Shown here one piece after another: positions 8,410 through 16,860 of a DNA stretch of 64,000 bases; the first letter of the stretch is position 1; each line of letters begins with the position of its first letter. The position numbers and the translations under genes are program-made. The notes beneath the pieces were generated by a model that searched no databases, was not told the DNA's origin, and saw only the letters and a list, made by a program, of their open reading frames with translations. Source of the DNA: Kaistia hirudinis. Lineage in GTDB: Bacteria; Pseudomonadota; Alphaproteobacteria; Rhizobiales; Kaistiaceae. The stretch spans positions 434,001 through 498,000 of the forward strand of contig NZ_JACIDS010000001.1 in assembly GCF_014196455.1 (NCBI RefSeq), read 5' to 3'.

Positions 8410-11400
8410 GTGCCTCTGGTTGAAACGCCCCCACCGATGATCCGCTTCGACACCATCCTCTCCCGCCGCGCCACCGTGCTCTCCGGCGTGCCCGACGGCT
8501 ATGACGGCAAGGTCGTCGCGGATATCGCGGCTCTGGCCGCGCGCGAGGGCAGGGGCGCCGTGCTCGTCGTCGCGCGCGACGGCAACCGCATGGCCGATCT
8601 CGAACAGGCGATCCGCTTCTTCGCGCCAGCGCTGGCGACGATCTCGTTCCCGGCCTGGGATTGCATGCCCTATGACCGCGTCTCGCCCAACAGCGCGGTG
8701 GTCTCGCGCCGCATGGCCGCGCTGGCGACGCTCGCCCGCTATCAGCCGAAGCAGGGCCAGGCGCTGGTCGTCCTGACCACGGTGAATGCCGTCGTCCAAC
8801 GCGTGCCGAAGCGCACGATGATCGCGCGGCAAAGCCTGTCGCTCGCCAGCGGCAACCAGCTGGCGATGGAAACGCTCATCCGTTGGCTCGAGGACAATGG
8901 CTTCCTGCGCACATCGACCGTGCGCGAGGCCGGCGAATATGCCGTGCGCGGCGGCATCGTCGATCTGTTCGCGGCCGGGCAAAGCGAGCCGGTGCGCGTC
9001 GATTTCTTCGGCGATACGGTCGATTCGATCCGCACCTTCGATGCCGAGAGCCAGCGCACGCTGGCGCAGCAGAAGCGGCTCGATCTCGTGCCGATGAGCG
9101 AGGTGATCCTCTCGCCGGATTCGATTGCCTCGTTCCGCAAGGGCTATGTCGCGCTGTTCGGTGCATCGGACCGCGAGGACCTGCTCTACCAGTCGGTCAG
9201 CGAGGGACGCCGCTATACCGGCGTCGAGCACTGGCTGCCGCTCTTCGTCGACGGCCTCGACACACTGTTCGATTATCTCCCCGACGCGCCGGTGGTCACC
9301 GATCATCTGGTCGAGGAGGCGCTGGCCGAGCGGCTCGCCGATATCAAGGATCACTACGACGCGCGCCGCGAGGCGATGGGCAAGCCGCAGGGCGGGCCGC
9401 CCTATCGCCCGCTGCCGCCCGAGCAGCTTTACCTGTCGCGCGAGGAATGGGGCCGGCGCGAGGGCAGCGCCACGCTGATCCGCCTGACGCCATTCGCCGA
9501 GCCGGACGACACCGCGGTGATCGACCTCGGCGCGCGGCATGGCCGCACCTTCGCCGCCGAGCGCACGGCCGGCAATGTCAACGTCTTCGACGCCGTGATC
9601 CAGCACATGGCGGGGCTGCGCGAGAAGAAGCGCGTGGTCATTGCGAGCTGGAGCGAGGGCGCGCGTGACCGCCTGGCGCAGGTGATGGCCGATCACGGCC
9701 TGAAGCGCGTCGAGCAGGTCACGAGCTGGCCGCAGGCGCAGAAGCTGGACAAGGGCGTCGTCGCGCTCGCCGTGCTGGGGCTCGAAGCCGGCTTCGATGC
9801 GCCCGATATCACCGTCATCGGCGAGCAGGACATTCTGGGCGATCGCCTGGTGCGTCCGCGCAAGCGCTCCAAGAAGGCGTCGGACTTCCTCAGCGAGGTC
9901 GCCGGGCTTTCGGAAGGCGATCTCGTCGTCCATGTCGATCACGGCATCGGCCGCTTCGCGGGCCTCAAGACCATCACCGCGGCCGGCGCGCCGCGCGACT
10001 GTCTCGAAATCCTCTATGCGGGCGGTGACCGGCTCTATCTCCCGGTCGAGAATATCGAGCTCCTGTCGCGCTATGGCTCGGAGGATACCGAGGCCGCGCT
10101 CGACAAGCTCGGCGGCGTCGCCTGGCAGGCGCGTAAATCCCGCCTCAAGAAGCGCATCCGCGACATGGCGGGGCAACTGATCAAGATCGCGGCCGCGCGC
10201 GCCATGCGCCATGCCGAGCCGATCGCGCCGCCGGAAGGGCTCTATGACGAGTTCGCGGCCCGCTTCCCCTATGAGGAAACCGAGGACCAGCTCTCGGCGA
10301 TCGAGGCCGTCATTCACGATCTCGGCGCTGGCACGCCAATGGACCGGCTCATCTGCGGTGATGTCGGCTTCGGCAAGACCGAGGTGGCGCTCCGCGCCGC
10401 CTTCGTTGCGGTGATGAGCGGCAAGCAGGTCGCGGTCGTGGTGCCGACGACGCTGCTCTCGCGCCAGCATTTCAAGACCTTCTCGAACCGCTTCGCCGGC
10501 TTCCCGATCCGCGTCGAACAGGCCTCGCGCCTTGTCAGCGCCAAGGAGCTGGCCGAGACCAAGAAGGGCCTCAAGGAAGGGCAGGTCGATATCGTCGTGG
10601 GCACGCATGCCCTGCTCGGCAAGGGCATCGAGTTCAAGGATCTCGGCCTCCTGATCATCGACGAGGAGCAGCATTTCGGCGTCAAGCACAAGGAGCGCCT
10701 CAAGGAGCTGCGCGCCGACGTGCATGTGCTGACGCTCTCGGCGACGCCGATCCCGCGCACGCTGCAACTGGCGCTCACCGGGGTGCGCGAACTCTCGCTG
10801 ATCACCACGCCGCCGGTCGACCGCATGGCGGTCCGCACCTTCATCTCGCCCTTCGACGCGCTCACTGTGCGCGAGGCGCTGCTGCGCGAGCGCTATCGCG
10901 GCGGCCAGAGCTTCTATGTCTGCCCGCGCGTCTCCGATCTCGCCGAGCGCAAGGAGTTCCTGGAGAGCTTCGTGCCGGAGGTGAAGGTCGCGATCGCGCA
11001 TGGCCAGATGCCGCCGACCGAGCTCGACGACATCATGAACGCCTTCTATGACGGCGCCTATGACGTGCTGCTGTCGACGACGATCGTCGAATCCGGCCTC
11101 GATATCCCGACCGCCAACACGCTGATCGTGTACCGCGCCGACATGTTCGGCCTGGCGCAGCTCTACCAGCTGCGCGGCCGCGTCGGCCGCTCCAAGACGC
11201 GCGCCTATGCGCTGTTCACCGTGCCGGCCGACAAGCGCCTGACGGGGACGGCCGAACGCCGCCTCAAGGTGCTGCAATCGCTGGATACGCTCGGCGCTGG
11301 CTTCCAGCTGGCGAGCCACGACCTCGATATCCGCGGCGCCGGCAATCTGCTCGGCGAGGAACAGTCCGGCCATATCAAGGAAGTCGGCTACGAGCTCTAT

Positions 11401-11940
11401 CAGCAGATGCTGGAAGAGGCGGTCGCGCAGCTTCGCCAGGGCGGGGACGATGAGGAGGCCGATGATGGCCGCTGGTCGCCGCAGATCACCGTCGGCACGC
11501 CGATCATGCTGCCCGAGACCTATGTGCCGGATCTGCAGCTGCGCCTCGGCCTCTATCGCCGCCTCGGCGATCTCGAGGACCCGGGCCAGATCGATTCCTT
11601 CGGCGCGGAACTGATCGACCGCTTCGGACCGCTGCCGTCCGAGGTCGAGCACCTCCTGAAGATCGTCTACATCAAGGCGCTCTGCCGCAAGGCCAATGTC
11701 GAGAAGGTCGACGCCGGCCCGAAGGGCATGGTCATCGCGTTCCGCAATTCCACCTTCGCGAACCCGGCCGGCCTCATCCGCTATATCGGCGAGCAGGGGA
11801 GCCTCGCAAAGGTGCGTCCGGACCAGAAGATCGTGCTGATCCGCGACTGGGAAGACCCGGAAAAGCGCCTCAAGGGCACCGCCGTGGTGATGACCCAGCT
11901 CGCGCGGCTGGCGGACGAGGCAAACAAGAAAGCGGCGTGA
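8410..11940 (+). CDS. mfd: Transcription-repair coupling factor
   Basis: The 1176-residue length is normal for Mfd. Domains in order are the UvrB-like damage-recognition region (about residues 10-340), the RNA polymerase interaction domain (DLVVHVDHGIGRFAGLKTI, about 500-570), a DExH translocase (Walker A GDVGFGKTEVALRA near 655, box II DEEQHFGV, motif III LSATPIPRTL, motif VI QLYQLRGRVGRS), and a C-terminal TRCF domain that autoinhibits UvrA binding (ELIDRFGPLPSEVEHLL). Mfd pushes stalled RNA polymerase off lesions and recruits UvrA. The annotated GTG at 8410 precedes a second possible ATG start at 8437 (MIRFDTIL) that could be the true one. It is probably cotranscribed with sdhE. Confidence 0.97.
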   Translation: MPLVETPPPMIRFDTILSRRATVLSGVPDGYDGKVVADIAALAAREGRGAVLVVARDGNRMADLEQAIRFFAPALATISFPAWDCMPYDRVSPNSAVVSRRMAALATLARYQPKQGQALVVLTTVNAVVQRVPKRTMIARQSLSLASGNQLAMETLIRWLEDNGFLRTSTVREAGEYAVRGGIVDLFAAGQSEPVRVDFFGDTVDSIRTFDAESQRTLAQQKRLDLVPMSEVILSPDSIASFRKGYVALFGASDREDLLYQSVSEGRRYTGVEHWLPLFVDGLDTLFDYLPDAPVVTDHLVEEALAERLADIKDHYDARREAMGKPQGGPPYRPLPPEQLYLSREEWGRREGSATLIRLTPFAEPDDTAVIDLGARHGRTFAAERTAGNVNVFDAVIQHMAGLREKKRVVIASWSEGARDRLAQVMADHGLKRVEQVTSWPQAQKLDKGVVALAVLGLEAGFDAPDITVIGEQDILGDRLVRPRKRSKKASDFLSEVAGLSEGDLVVHVDHGIGRFAGLKTITAAGAPRDCLEILYAGGDRLYLPVENIELLSRYGSEDTEAALDKLGGVAWQARKSRLKKRIRDMAGQLIKIAAARAMRHAEPIAPPEGLYDEFAARFPYEETEDQLSAIEAVIHDLGAGTPMDRLICGDVGFGKTEVALRAAFVAVMSGKQVAVVVPTTLLSRQHFKTFSNRFAGFPIRVEQASRLVSAKELAETKKGLKEGQVDIVVGTHALLGKGIEFKDLGLLIIDEEQHFGVKHKERLKELRADVHVLTLSATPIPRTLQLALTGVRELSLITTPPVDRMAVRTFISPFDALTVREALLRERYRGGQSFYVCPRVSDLAERKEFLESFVPEVKVAIAHGQMPPTELDDIMNAFYDGAYDVLLSTTIVESGLDIPTANTLIVYRADMFGLAQLYQLRGRVGRSKTRAYALFTVPADKRLTGTAERRLKVLQSLDTLGAGFQLASHDLDIRGAGNLLGEEQSGHIKEVGYELYQQMLEEAVAQLRQGGDDEEADDGRWSPQITVGTPIMLPETYVPDLQLRLGLYRRLGDLEDPGQIDSFGAELIDRFGPLPSEVEHLLKIVYIKALCRKANVEKVDAGPKGMVIAFRNSTFANPAGLIRYIGEQGSLAKVRPDQKIVLIRDWEDPEKRLKGTAVVMTQLARLADEANKKAA

Positions 11941-11956
11941 GGCGCACACCTTCTTG

Positions 11957-12030
11957 AGCCCTCCCCTTGAGGGAGGGCCGAAGGCGCGGAGCGGCTTCGG
12001 GGAGGGGCTCGCTTCGGCGGAAGCCGAAGC
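11957..12030. repeat. Dispersed C/G-rich palindromic repeat after mfd
   Basis: A compact element made of CTCCCCTTGAGGGAGGG, then GGCTTCGGGGAGGGG, then a GCTTCGGCGGAAGCCGAAGC hairpin. It starts 16 nt after the mfd stop and may also serve as its terminator. Related CTCCC...GGGGAGGG cores occur at 21231-21270 and 22441-22485 inside cobN. Confidence 0.7.
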
Positions 12031-12074
12031 GTTCTTTGCCGCCGATCGTCGCGATCAGCTCCGCCACCGCCGCG

Positions 12075-12161
12075 TGTCATTGCCGGGCTCGACCCGGCAA
12101 TCCAGCCTTGCCGCCACTGCCCGGGGAGGCCTGGATTGCCGGGTCGAGCCCGGCGATGACA
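12075..12161. repeat. Palindromic intergenic repeat (TGTCATTGCCGGG family)
   Basis: Outer arms TGTCATTGCCGGG and CCGGCGATGACA are inverted copies, and inside them GACCCGGCAATCCAG pairs with CTGGATTGCCGGGTC. The whole unit could fold into one long hairpin. It is related in design to the 93-bp GTCATCCCGG units at 14411-14503 and 21319-21411. Confidence 0.75.
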
Positions 12162-12215
12162 GAGTCGGGTGGCGGCTGACGGAGTTCGAGACCCCGGTGC
12201 CGCTATCCGATGCCC

Positions 12216-12986
12216 TCAGCGCCGCTTGAACACCGGCGCCCGCTTCTCCTTGAAGGCGGCGCGGCCTTCCCTGGCGTCTTCGGTTGCGAAGCAGATCGTC
12301 TGCAGGTCGCGCTCATATTCGATCGCCTTGTCGAGCGGCATCGAATGGGCGGCCTGGAGGTTGAGCTTCGCCGTCTCGGCGGCGATCGGCGCGCGGCTGG
12401 CGATGGCATCGGCGATCGTGCGGGCGCGAGCGAGAAGTTCGGCCTGCGGCACGACGTCGGAGACGAGGCCCCAGGCGAGCGCCTTTTCGGCGGGGATCGG
12501 GTCGCCGGTCATGAGCATCAGCGCCGCATTGGACGCGCCGATCGAATGGCTCAGGAAGGCCGCCATGCCGCCGCCGCCGATCCAGCCGAGCTTGATCTCC
12601 GGCGCCGCGAACTGCGCATTGTCCGAGGCGATGCGGATATCGCAGCTCATCGCCGTCTCGAGCCCGCCGCCGAAGGCATAGCCGTTGACCGCCGCGATGG
12701 TCGGCTTCAGCAGCTTGCGGATCGCGTCGCAATAATCCGAGCGATTGCGGAACTGCCAGGGTGTCTCGTAGGTGTCGAGTTCCTTGATGTCGGAGCCCGC
12801 GCAGAACGAGCGCTCGCCCGCGCCGGTGACGATCACGACGCGGATCGTGTCGCTGTCATTGCATTCCTCGACGGCCGCCACGATCGCCTTCGCCATTTCG
12901 GGCGTGACGGCGTTCAGCTTTTGCGGGCGGTTGAGCGTGATGGTGGCGACGGCGCCATCGACCTCGAAGCGGATATCCTCGGTCAT
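12216..12986 (-). CDS. Enoyl-CoA hydratase/isomerase family protein (crotonase superfamily)
   Basis: The 256-residue protein begins MTEDIRFEVDGAVATITLNR, the standard crotonase N-terminus. The two oxyanion-hole regions are present: SFCAGSDIKELD (about residues 60-71) and GYAFGGGLETAMSCDIRIA (about 101-119). EIKLGWIGGGG and DVVPQAELLARA follow as in the family. Members hydrate or isomerise acyl-CoA thioesters. Only 5 nt separate it from the upstream CaiB/BaiF CoA-transferase gene, so the two are one operon: CoA transfer onto an acid, then a crotonase step, a pairing reminiscent of CaiB/CaiD in carnitine metabolism. I cannot assign that substrate. Two LacI-type operator candidates lie upstream of the pair. 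Confidence 0.88.
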   Translation of the reverse strand: MTEDIRFEVDGAVATITLNRPQKLNAVTPEMAKAIVAAVEECNDSDTIRVVIVTGAGERSFCAGSDIKELDTYETPWQFRNRSDYCDAIRKLLKPTIAAVNGYAFGGGLETAMSCDIRIASDNAQFAAPEIKLGWIGGGGMAAFLSHSIGASNAALMLMTGDPIPAEKALAWGLVSDVVPQAELLARARTIADAIASRAPIAAETAKLNLQAAHSMPLDKAIEYERDLQTICFATEDAREGRAAFKEKRAPVFKRR

Positions 12987-12991
12987 GACGC

Positions 12992-14185
12992 TCAGTCCTT
13001 CGCCTGCGCGACCGCGCCGTCGGCGATCAGCTTGTCGATGGTCCCGTCGTCATAGCCTGCCTCTTCCAGCACGGCGCGGGTGTCCTGGCCGGCCACGGGC
13101 GCGCCGCGCTCGACGACCGACGGCGTCTTGGAGAACTTGATCGCGAAGCCCGGCGTCTTCACATGGCCTTCCGTCGGATGGTCATATTCGACGAAGGTGC
13201 CGTTGTGCTTGATCTGCTCGTCCTCGACGAGGTCGGCATAGCCATAGACGGGCCCGCACCAGATGTCGGCGGCGCGCAGCAGCTCGAGCCATTCGGCCGA
13301 GGTCTTGGTCTTCAGCCGGTCGCGCGTCTTGGCGAAGATCTCGTCGCGCTTGGTCCAGGTGTCGACCTCGTCGTCCATGGTCAGGAAGGACGGCTCGCCG
13401 ATCACCTCGCCGAGCGTCGCGAGCTTCGGGAACGAGACGATGATGAAGCCGTCCGAGGTCGCGAAGGCGCCATAGGGCGCGCGGATATAGACATGGGCGT
13501 GCGGCTCGGCGGAGCGGACCTGCGGCTTGCCGGCGACCGTGAAGACGGAGAGCTCCTGCATCTGGATCGTGGTGATCGCGTCCAGCATGTTGACCTGCAC
13601 GAGCTGGCCCTCGCCGGTGCGCTCGCGGTGCAGCAGCGCGGCCAGCGCGCCCTCGAAGGCGGTGTAGGCGGTGATCGCATCGACGAGATACTGGCCCGCG
13701 GCATTCGGCGGCTCGCCGGCGCGTCCGGCCGAGAGCATCGCGCCCGACATGCCCTGCAGCACGAGATCCTGGCCGGGGCGGTCGCGATAGGGCCCGTCCT
13801 CGCCATAGCCCGAAATCGAGACGTAGACGAGCTTCGGGTTGATCTTGGAGAGGCTCTCATAATCGACGCCGAGGCGCTTGGCGACGCCGGGGCGATAGTT
13901 CTGCAAGAAGACGTCGGCCGTCTTCACCAGCTCCATCAGGACGGCCTTGCCCTCCGGGTTCTTCAGATCGACGGCGAGCGAGCGCTTGTTGCGGTTCAAG
14001 GACAGGAACGAGACGTTGACCTTGTTGCCGCGCGCGCCGCCGGCCGCGACATGCCGCTGCCACTCGCCCGTCAGCGGCTCCACCTTGACCACATCCGCGC
14101 CGAGATCGCCGAGGCGCTGCGCCGCGAACGGCCCTGCCATCGCGATCGAACAGTCGAGGACGCGGTACCCACTCAGAATGCCCAT
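12992..14185 (-). CDS. CaiB/BaiF family CoA-transferase (class III)
   Basis: The 397-residue protein has the class III CoA-transferase hallmarks: MGILSGYRVLDCSIAMAGPF at the N-terminus, RLGDLGADVVKVEP, FLSLNRNKRSLAVDLKNPEGK, and PGQDLVLQGMSGAM carrying the conserved aspartate that forms the acyl-anhydride intermediate. These enzymes move CoA between carboxylic acids in the cytoplasm. The ATG at 14185 starts exactly at the family N-terminus; an upstream ATG would add 18 residues and place the operator sites inside the gene. It is followed 5 nt later by a crotonase gene. The actual acid is unknown. Confidence 0.9.
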   Translation of the reverse strand: MGILSGYRVLDCSIAMAGPFAAQRLGDLGADVVKVEPLTGEWQRHVAAGGARGNKVNVSFLSLNRNKRSLAVDLKNPEGKAVLMELVKTADVFLQNYRPGVAKRLGVDYESLSKINPKLVYVSISGYGEDGPYRDRPGQDLVLQGMSGAMLSAGRAGEPPNAAGQYLVDAITAYTAFEGALAALLHRERTGEGQLVQVNMLDAITTIQMQELSVFTVAGKPQVRSAEPHAHVYIRAPYGAFATSDGFIIVSFPKLATLGEVIGEPSFLTMDDEVDTWTKRDEIFAKTRDRLKTKTSAEWLELLRAADIWCGPVYGYADLVEDEQIKHNGTFVEYDHPTEGHVKTPGFAIKFSKTPSVVERGAPVAGQDTRAVLEEAGYDDGTIDKLIADGAVAQAKD

Positions 14186-14217
14186 TTCGGCCAACCTTGC
14201 ATTGTGCTTACACCCGA

Positions 14218-14231
14218 TGGAAGCGCTATCA
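14218..14231. promoter_or_regulatory. LacI-type operator candidate 1 (CaiB promoter)
   Basis: TGGAAGCGCTATCA matches the common LacI-family palindrome TGTTAGCGCTAACA at 11 of 14 positions, including the central AGCGCT. It lies 33 nt upstream of the CaiB/BaiF start, where a repressor would block transcription. Confidence 0.5.
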
Positions 14232-14240
14232 GGAATCATG

Positions 14241-14254
14241 CGTGAGCGCTAACA
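14241..14254. promoter_or_regulatory. LacI-type operator candidate 2 (CaiB promoter)
   Basis: CGTGAGCGCTAACA matches TGTTAGCGCTAACA at 12 of 14 positions. Its centre is 23 bp from the first site, about two helical turns, so two dimers could sit on one DNA face. The lacI gene ends about 285 bp away. Confidence 0.6.
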
Positions 14255-14410
14255 TAATTCGCGCCAAGCGAATTGTCTCGGGGAAGGCTGTGGCAGAAGA
14301 GGGGATGTGAAGAGGGGAGGCGGGCGGCCAGGTAAGCCCGACGCCTCGACCCGGAGCGCGGAGAAGCTCCCGCAGCCCAGAGGGTCGGCTCCCAGGCCCG
14401 TCCAGATGCC

Positions 14411-14503
14411 GTCATCCCGGCGGAAGCCGGGATCCATTCAGCCTGAGGCGTCTCGTCGTCATGTGCCTCGGCTGCATGGATCCCGGATCAAGTCCGGGAT
14501 GAC
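14411..14503. repeat. 93-bp palindromic repeat (GTCATCCCGG...CCGGGATGAC), intergenic copy
   Basis: The ends GTCATCCCGG (14411-14420) and CCGGGATGAC (14494-14503) are inverted copies, and inner arms AAGCCGGGATCCAT / ATGGATCCCGGATCAAG and CAGCCTGAGGC / GCCTCGGCTG also pair. It lies between the CaiB promoter region and the end of lacI. A copy of the same length is found inside the cobN reading frame at 21319-21411, with about 15 differences by eye, concentrated in the hairpin tip. Confidence 0.85.
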
Positions 14504-14537
14504 GCCGGAGAACGGGGCGACGCCGGCGAATCGAGGC

Positions 14538-15599
14538 TCAGCCGCTCTCCCGGACGATCAGTTCGAAGCCGACATCGATGGTCTTCGGACCGTCCTCGCG
14601 CCGCGTGCCGGCGGCGTCGGACATGAGGTCGAGCAGCAGGCGGCCGGCCTCGGCGCCGATGCGGCGCGTCGGCACGGCGATGGTCGTGAGCGAGGGGATG
14701 ATGTGCCGGGCGAACTCGAAATCGCCGAAGCCGGTGATGGCGAAGCGGCCGGGAACCGCGATGCCGCGGCGCATGGCGGCGAGCAGCACGCCGGCGGCGG
14801 TGATGTCGCTCGACAGCACGATCGCGTCGGCGTCGGGATGCTCCCTCTCGACGCGCTCCAGCACCGCGCCGCCGTCCTCCATCGTCAAGGCGAGGTCGCT
14901 GCAATCGACGAGACGCGGCGTCTCGTCCGGCCAGATCCGCTCGGACGCCGCAACGAAGCCGTCACGGCGCATGCGCGCGCGGCTGTCGCCGGCCCGCAGC
15001 ACGCCGGCGAAGACGAGGCGGCGGCGGCCCGTCTCGGCGAGGTGGCGCACGATCGCATCCATCGCATCGGTATTGGAGAAGCCGATCTGCCGGTCGATCG
15101 GGCGGCGGGAGAGGTCCCAGCCCTCGACGACCGGGATGCCGGCCCGTTTCATGAGCGAGACGGCGCCGCGCGTATGCCGCGTTCCGACGATGAAGAGCCC
15201 GTCCGGGCGGCGGCCGAGCAGCGAGCGGATCAGGTCCTCCTCGCGGTCCAGCCGATAATCGGTATTGCCGACGAAGAGCTGGTACCCCTTGGCAACGACG
15301 ACGTCGGAAAGCGACTGGATCGTCTCGGCGAAGACCGAGGTTGAGAGCGTCGGGATGATCGCCGCCACGGTCATGCTGCGCGAGGAGGCGAGGACGCTGG
15401 CCGCGAGATTGTGGACATAATGCGTCTTGCGGATCGCGGCGGTGATGAGCTCCAGCGTTTCGGGCGCCACGGTGCGCGGCTCGCGCAGCGCGCGCGAAAC
15501 GGTCTGCATCGAGACGCCGGCCTCGGCTGCGACGTCCGCCATGGTGACGCCGGCGCGCCGCGCCCGCGCCTTGCGCCGCGGGGCCTTGGTCTCGCTCAC
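14538..15599 (-). CDS. LacI family transcriptional regulator
   Basis: The protein is 353 residues. The N-terminal LacI helix-turn-helix is clear: VTMADVAAEAGVSMQTVSRA, followed by the hinge region (YVHNLAASVLASSRS). The rest is a periplasmic-binding-protein-like effector domain (GLFIVGTRHTRGAVSL, AIVLSSDITAAGVLLAAMRRG, FAITGFGDFEFARHIIPSLTTI). It represses transcription in the absence of its effector, usually a sugar. The GTG start at 15599 overlaps the stop codon of the lactonase gene as GTGA, indicating translational coupling. Three operator-like sites, two before the CaiB gene and one before the lactonase gene, are its probable targets. Confidence 0.92.
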   Translation of the reverse strand: MSETKAPRRKARARRAGVTMADVAAEAGVSMQTVSRALREPRTVAPETLELITAAIRKTHYVHNLAASVLASSRSMTVAAIIPTLSTSVFAETIQSLSDVVVAKGYQLFVGNTDYRLDREEDLIRSLLGRRPDGLFIVGTRHTRGAVSLMKRAGIPVVEGWDLSRRPIDRQIGFSNTDAMDAIVRHLAETGRRRLVFAGVLRAGDSRARMRRDGFVAASERIWPDETPRLVDCSDLALTMEDGGAVLERVEREHPDADAIVLSSDITAAGVLLAAMRRGIAVPGRFAITGFGDFEFARHIIPSLTTIAVPTRRIGAEAGRLLLDLMSDAAGTRREDGPKTIDVGFELIVRESG

Positions 15600-16684
15600 G
15601 GCGCGACGAGCCGCACGCACATCGGCGTGCCGATGGCGAGGCGGCTGTCGGTCCGCGTCAGCCGGCCGGTGGTTGGATCGCGGCGGAAGAGGACGATCGA
15701 GTCGCCGTTCTGGTTGGCGACGAGCAGGCTGTTGCCGCTCGGGGTCAGCGCGAAATTGCGCGGCGTCGCGCCGCCGGTCGGCACCTGCTCGATCAAGGTG
15801 AGGGCACGGCTCGCGGCATCGACGGCGAAGACGCTGATCGAATCATGGCCGCGATTGGACGCATAGACGAAGGCGCCATCGGGCGCGACGTGGATGTCGG
15901 CGGCGTGGCTTTGCACACCCTCCGGGATCGCCGGAACGAGCGAGAGGAGACGCAGTTCATTGCCCTCGATCCCGACCGAGGCCGTGGTGGAGGTGAGTTC
16001 GTTGCTGACAAAGAAGGAGCGGCCATCGGGATGGAACGCGACATGGCGCGGCCCGGAGCCCGGCGGCATGGCGAGGCGGGCGCGCTCCGTCAGCGTCCCG
16101 TCCTCGCCGAGCGCGAGCAGGGTGATCGTGTCCGTGCCGAGATCGGCGGCGATCCAGTGGCGTCCATCCGGGGCGGGGACGATGCAATGCGCGTGGCTGC
16201 GCTCCTGCCGCTCGGGATCGGGGCCCGTTCCGACGAAGCGGAGCGAGGAGACCGCCGGCGCCAGGCTGCCATCGGCGCGGATCGGGAAGACGGCGAGCGA
16301 CTGGTCCGGACCGCCTTCGCCCATGGAATAATCGGCGACGAGCAGATGCCGTCCATCGGGGCTGACATGGCTATAGGCGGCAATGCTGCCGAGCGTCGTC
16401 TGCTTGTTGAGATAGGTGAGGGCGCCGCTTGCCGGATCGATGCGATAGGCGGAGACGGTGCCCTCGCGCCAGGAGGCGACCTCCGAGGTGGCGTAGAGCG
16501 TCCGCCCCGCCGCGTCGAACGACAGGAAGGTTGGGTTGTCGATGTCGGTGCTCTCGGCGAGCGGTGCGAATGTGCCGGCGTCCTCGACGAAGCGATAGAC
16601 CGAAAGGCCGGTGCCGCGCGCACCTTGGAAATAGGGCGCCTCGCGATTGAGCGAGCCGATGAAGAGGGTGAGCGGCGACGGCAA
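15596..16684 (-). CDS. Lactonase family beta-propeller protein (6-phosphogluconolactonase-like)
   Basis: The protein is 362 residues, with the seven-bladed propeller pattern of the YbhE/Pgl lactonase family: FIGSLNREA at the start, repeats such as NPTFLSFDAAGRTLYATSEV, YSHVSPDGRHLLVADYSMG, HCIVPAPDGRHWIAADLGTD, RHVAFHPDGRSFFVSNE, and FALTPSGNSLLVANQNGDSI at the end. Members open sugar lactones in the cytoplasm. I chose the TTG at 16684 because an AGGGAAC site precedes it, it starts just before the first propeller strand, and a LacI-type operator lies 28 nt upstream; the longer ATG at 16810 would put that operator inside the gene. The end overlaps the lacI start by 4 nt. Confidence 0.8.
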   Translation of the reverse strand: MPSPLTLFIGSLNREAPYFQGARGTGLSVYRFVEDAGTFAPLAESTDIDNPTFLSFDAAGRTLYATSEVASWREGTVSAYRIDPASGALTYLNKQTTLGSIAAYSHVSPDGRHLLVADYSMGEGGPDQSLAVFPIRADGSLAPAVSSLRFVGTGPDPERQERSHAHCIVPAPDGRHWIAADLGTDTITLLALGEDGTLTERARLAMPPGSGPRHVAFHPDGRSFFVSNELTSTTASVGIEGNELRLLSLVPAIPEGVQSHAADIHVAPDGAFVYASNRGHDSISVFAVDAASRALTLIEQVPTGGATPRNFALTPSGNSLLVANQNGDSIVLFRRDPTTGRLTRTDSRLAIGTPMCVRLVAP

Positions 16685-16711
16685 GTTGGCGTTCCCTAGG
16701 AGCTTTTCTGA

Positions 16712-16725
16712 CGTTAACGCTATCA
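16712..16725. promoter_or_regulatory. LacI-type operator candidate 3 (lactonase-lacI promoter)
   Basis: Read on the minus strand, TGATAGCGTTAACG matches TGTTAGCGCTAACA at 11 of 14 positions. It lies 28 nt upstream of the proposed TTG start of the lactonase gene and is flanked by a TCTGA...TCAGA inverted pair. This is consistent with autoregulation by the LacI protein encoded downstream. Confidence 0.5.
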
Positions 16726-16860
16726 GAGCCCCAGGGCGAAAAGAAGCGTCCCGCAGGGTCGTTCGCTCGGGAGCCTTAGCGTCGCGGACGTTCCGCTTGC
16801 CACGTCGCAACGCGATCCGTTACCACCATATAAGGAGAGTGCACGGAGACACCACGCGCG

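Noticed and set aside
8374-11949. A 1191-codon open frame antisense to the whole mfd gene
   Set aside because: It mirrors the mfd codons exactly, is dominated by Arg, Ala, Asp, Leu and His as expected from the complement of GC-rich codons, and has no recognisable domain. Mfd on the other strand is certain.
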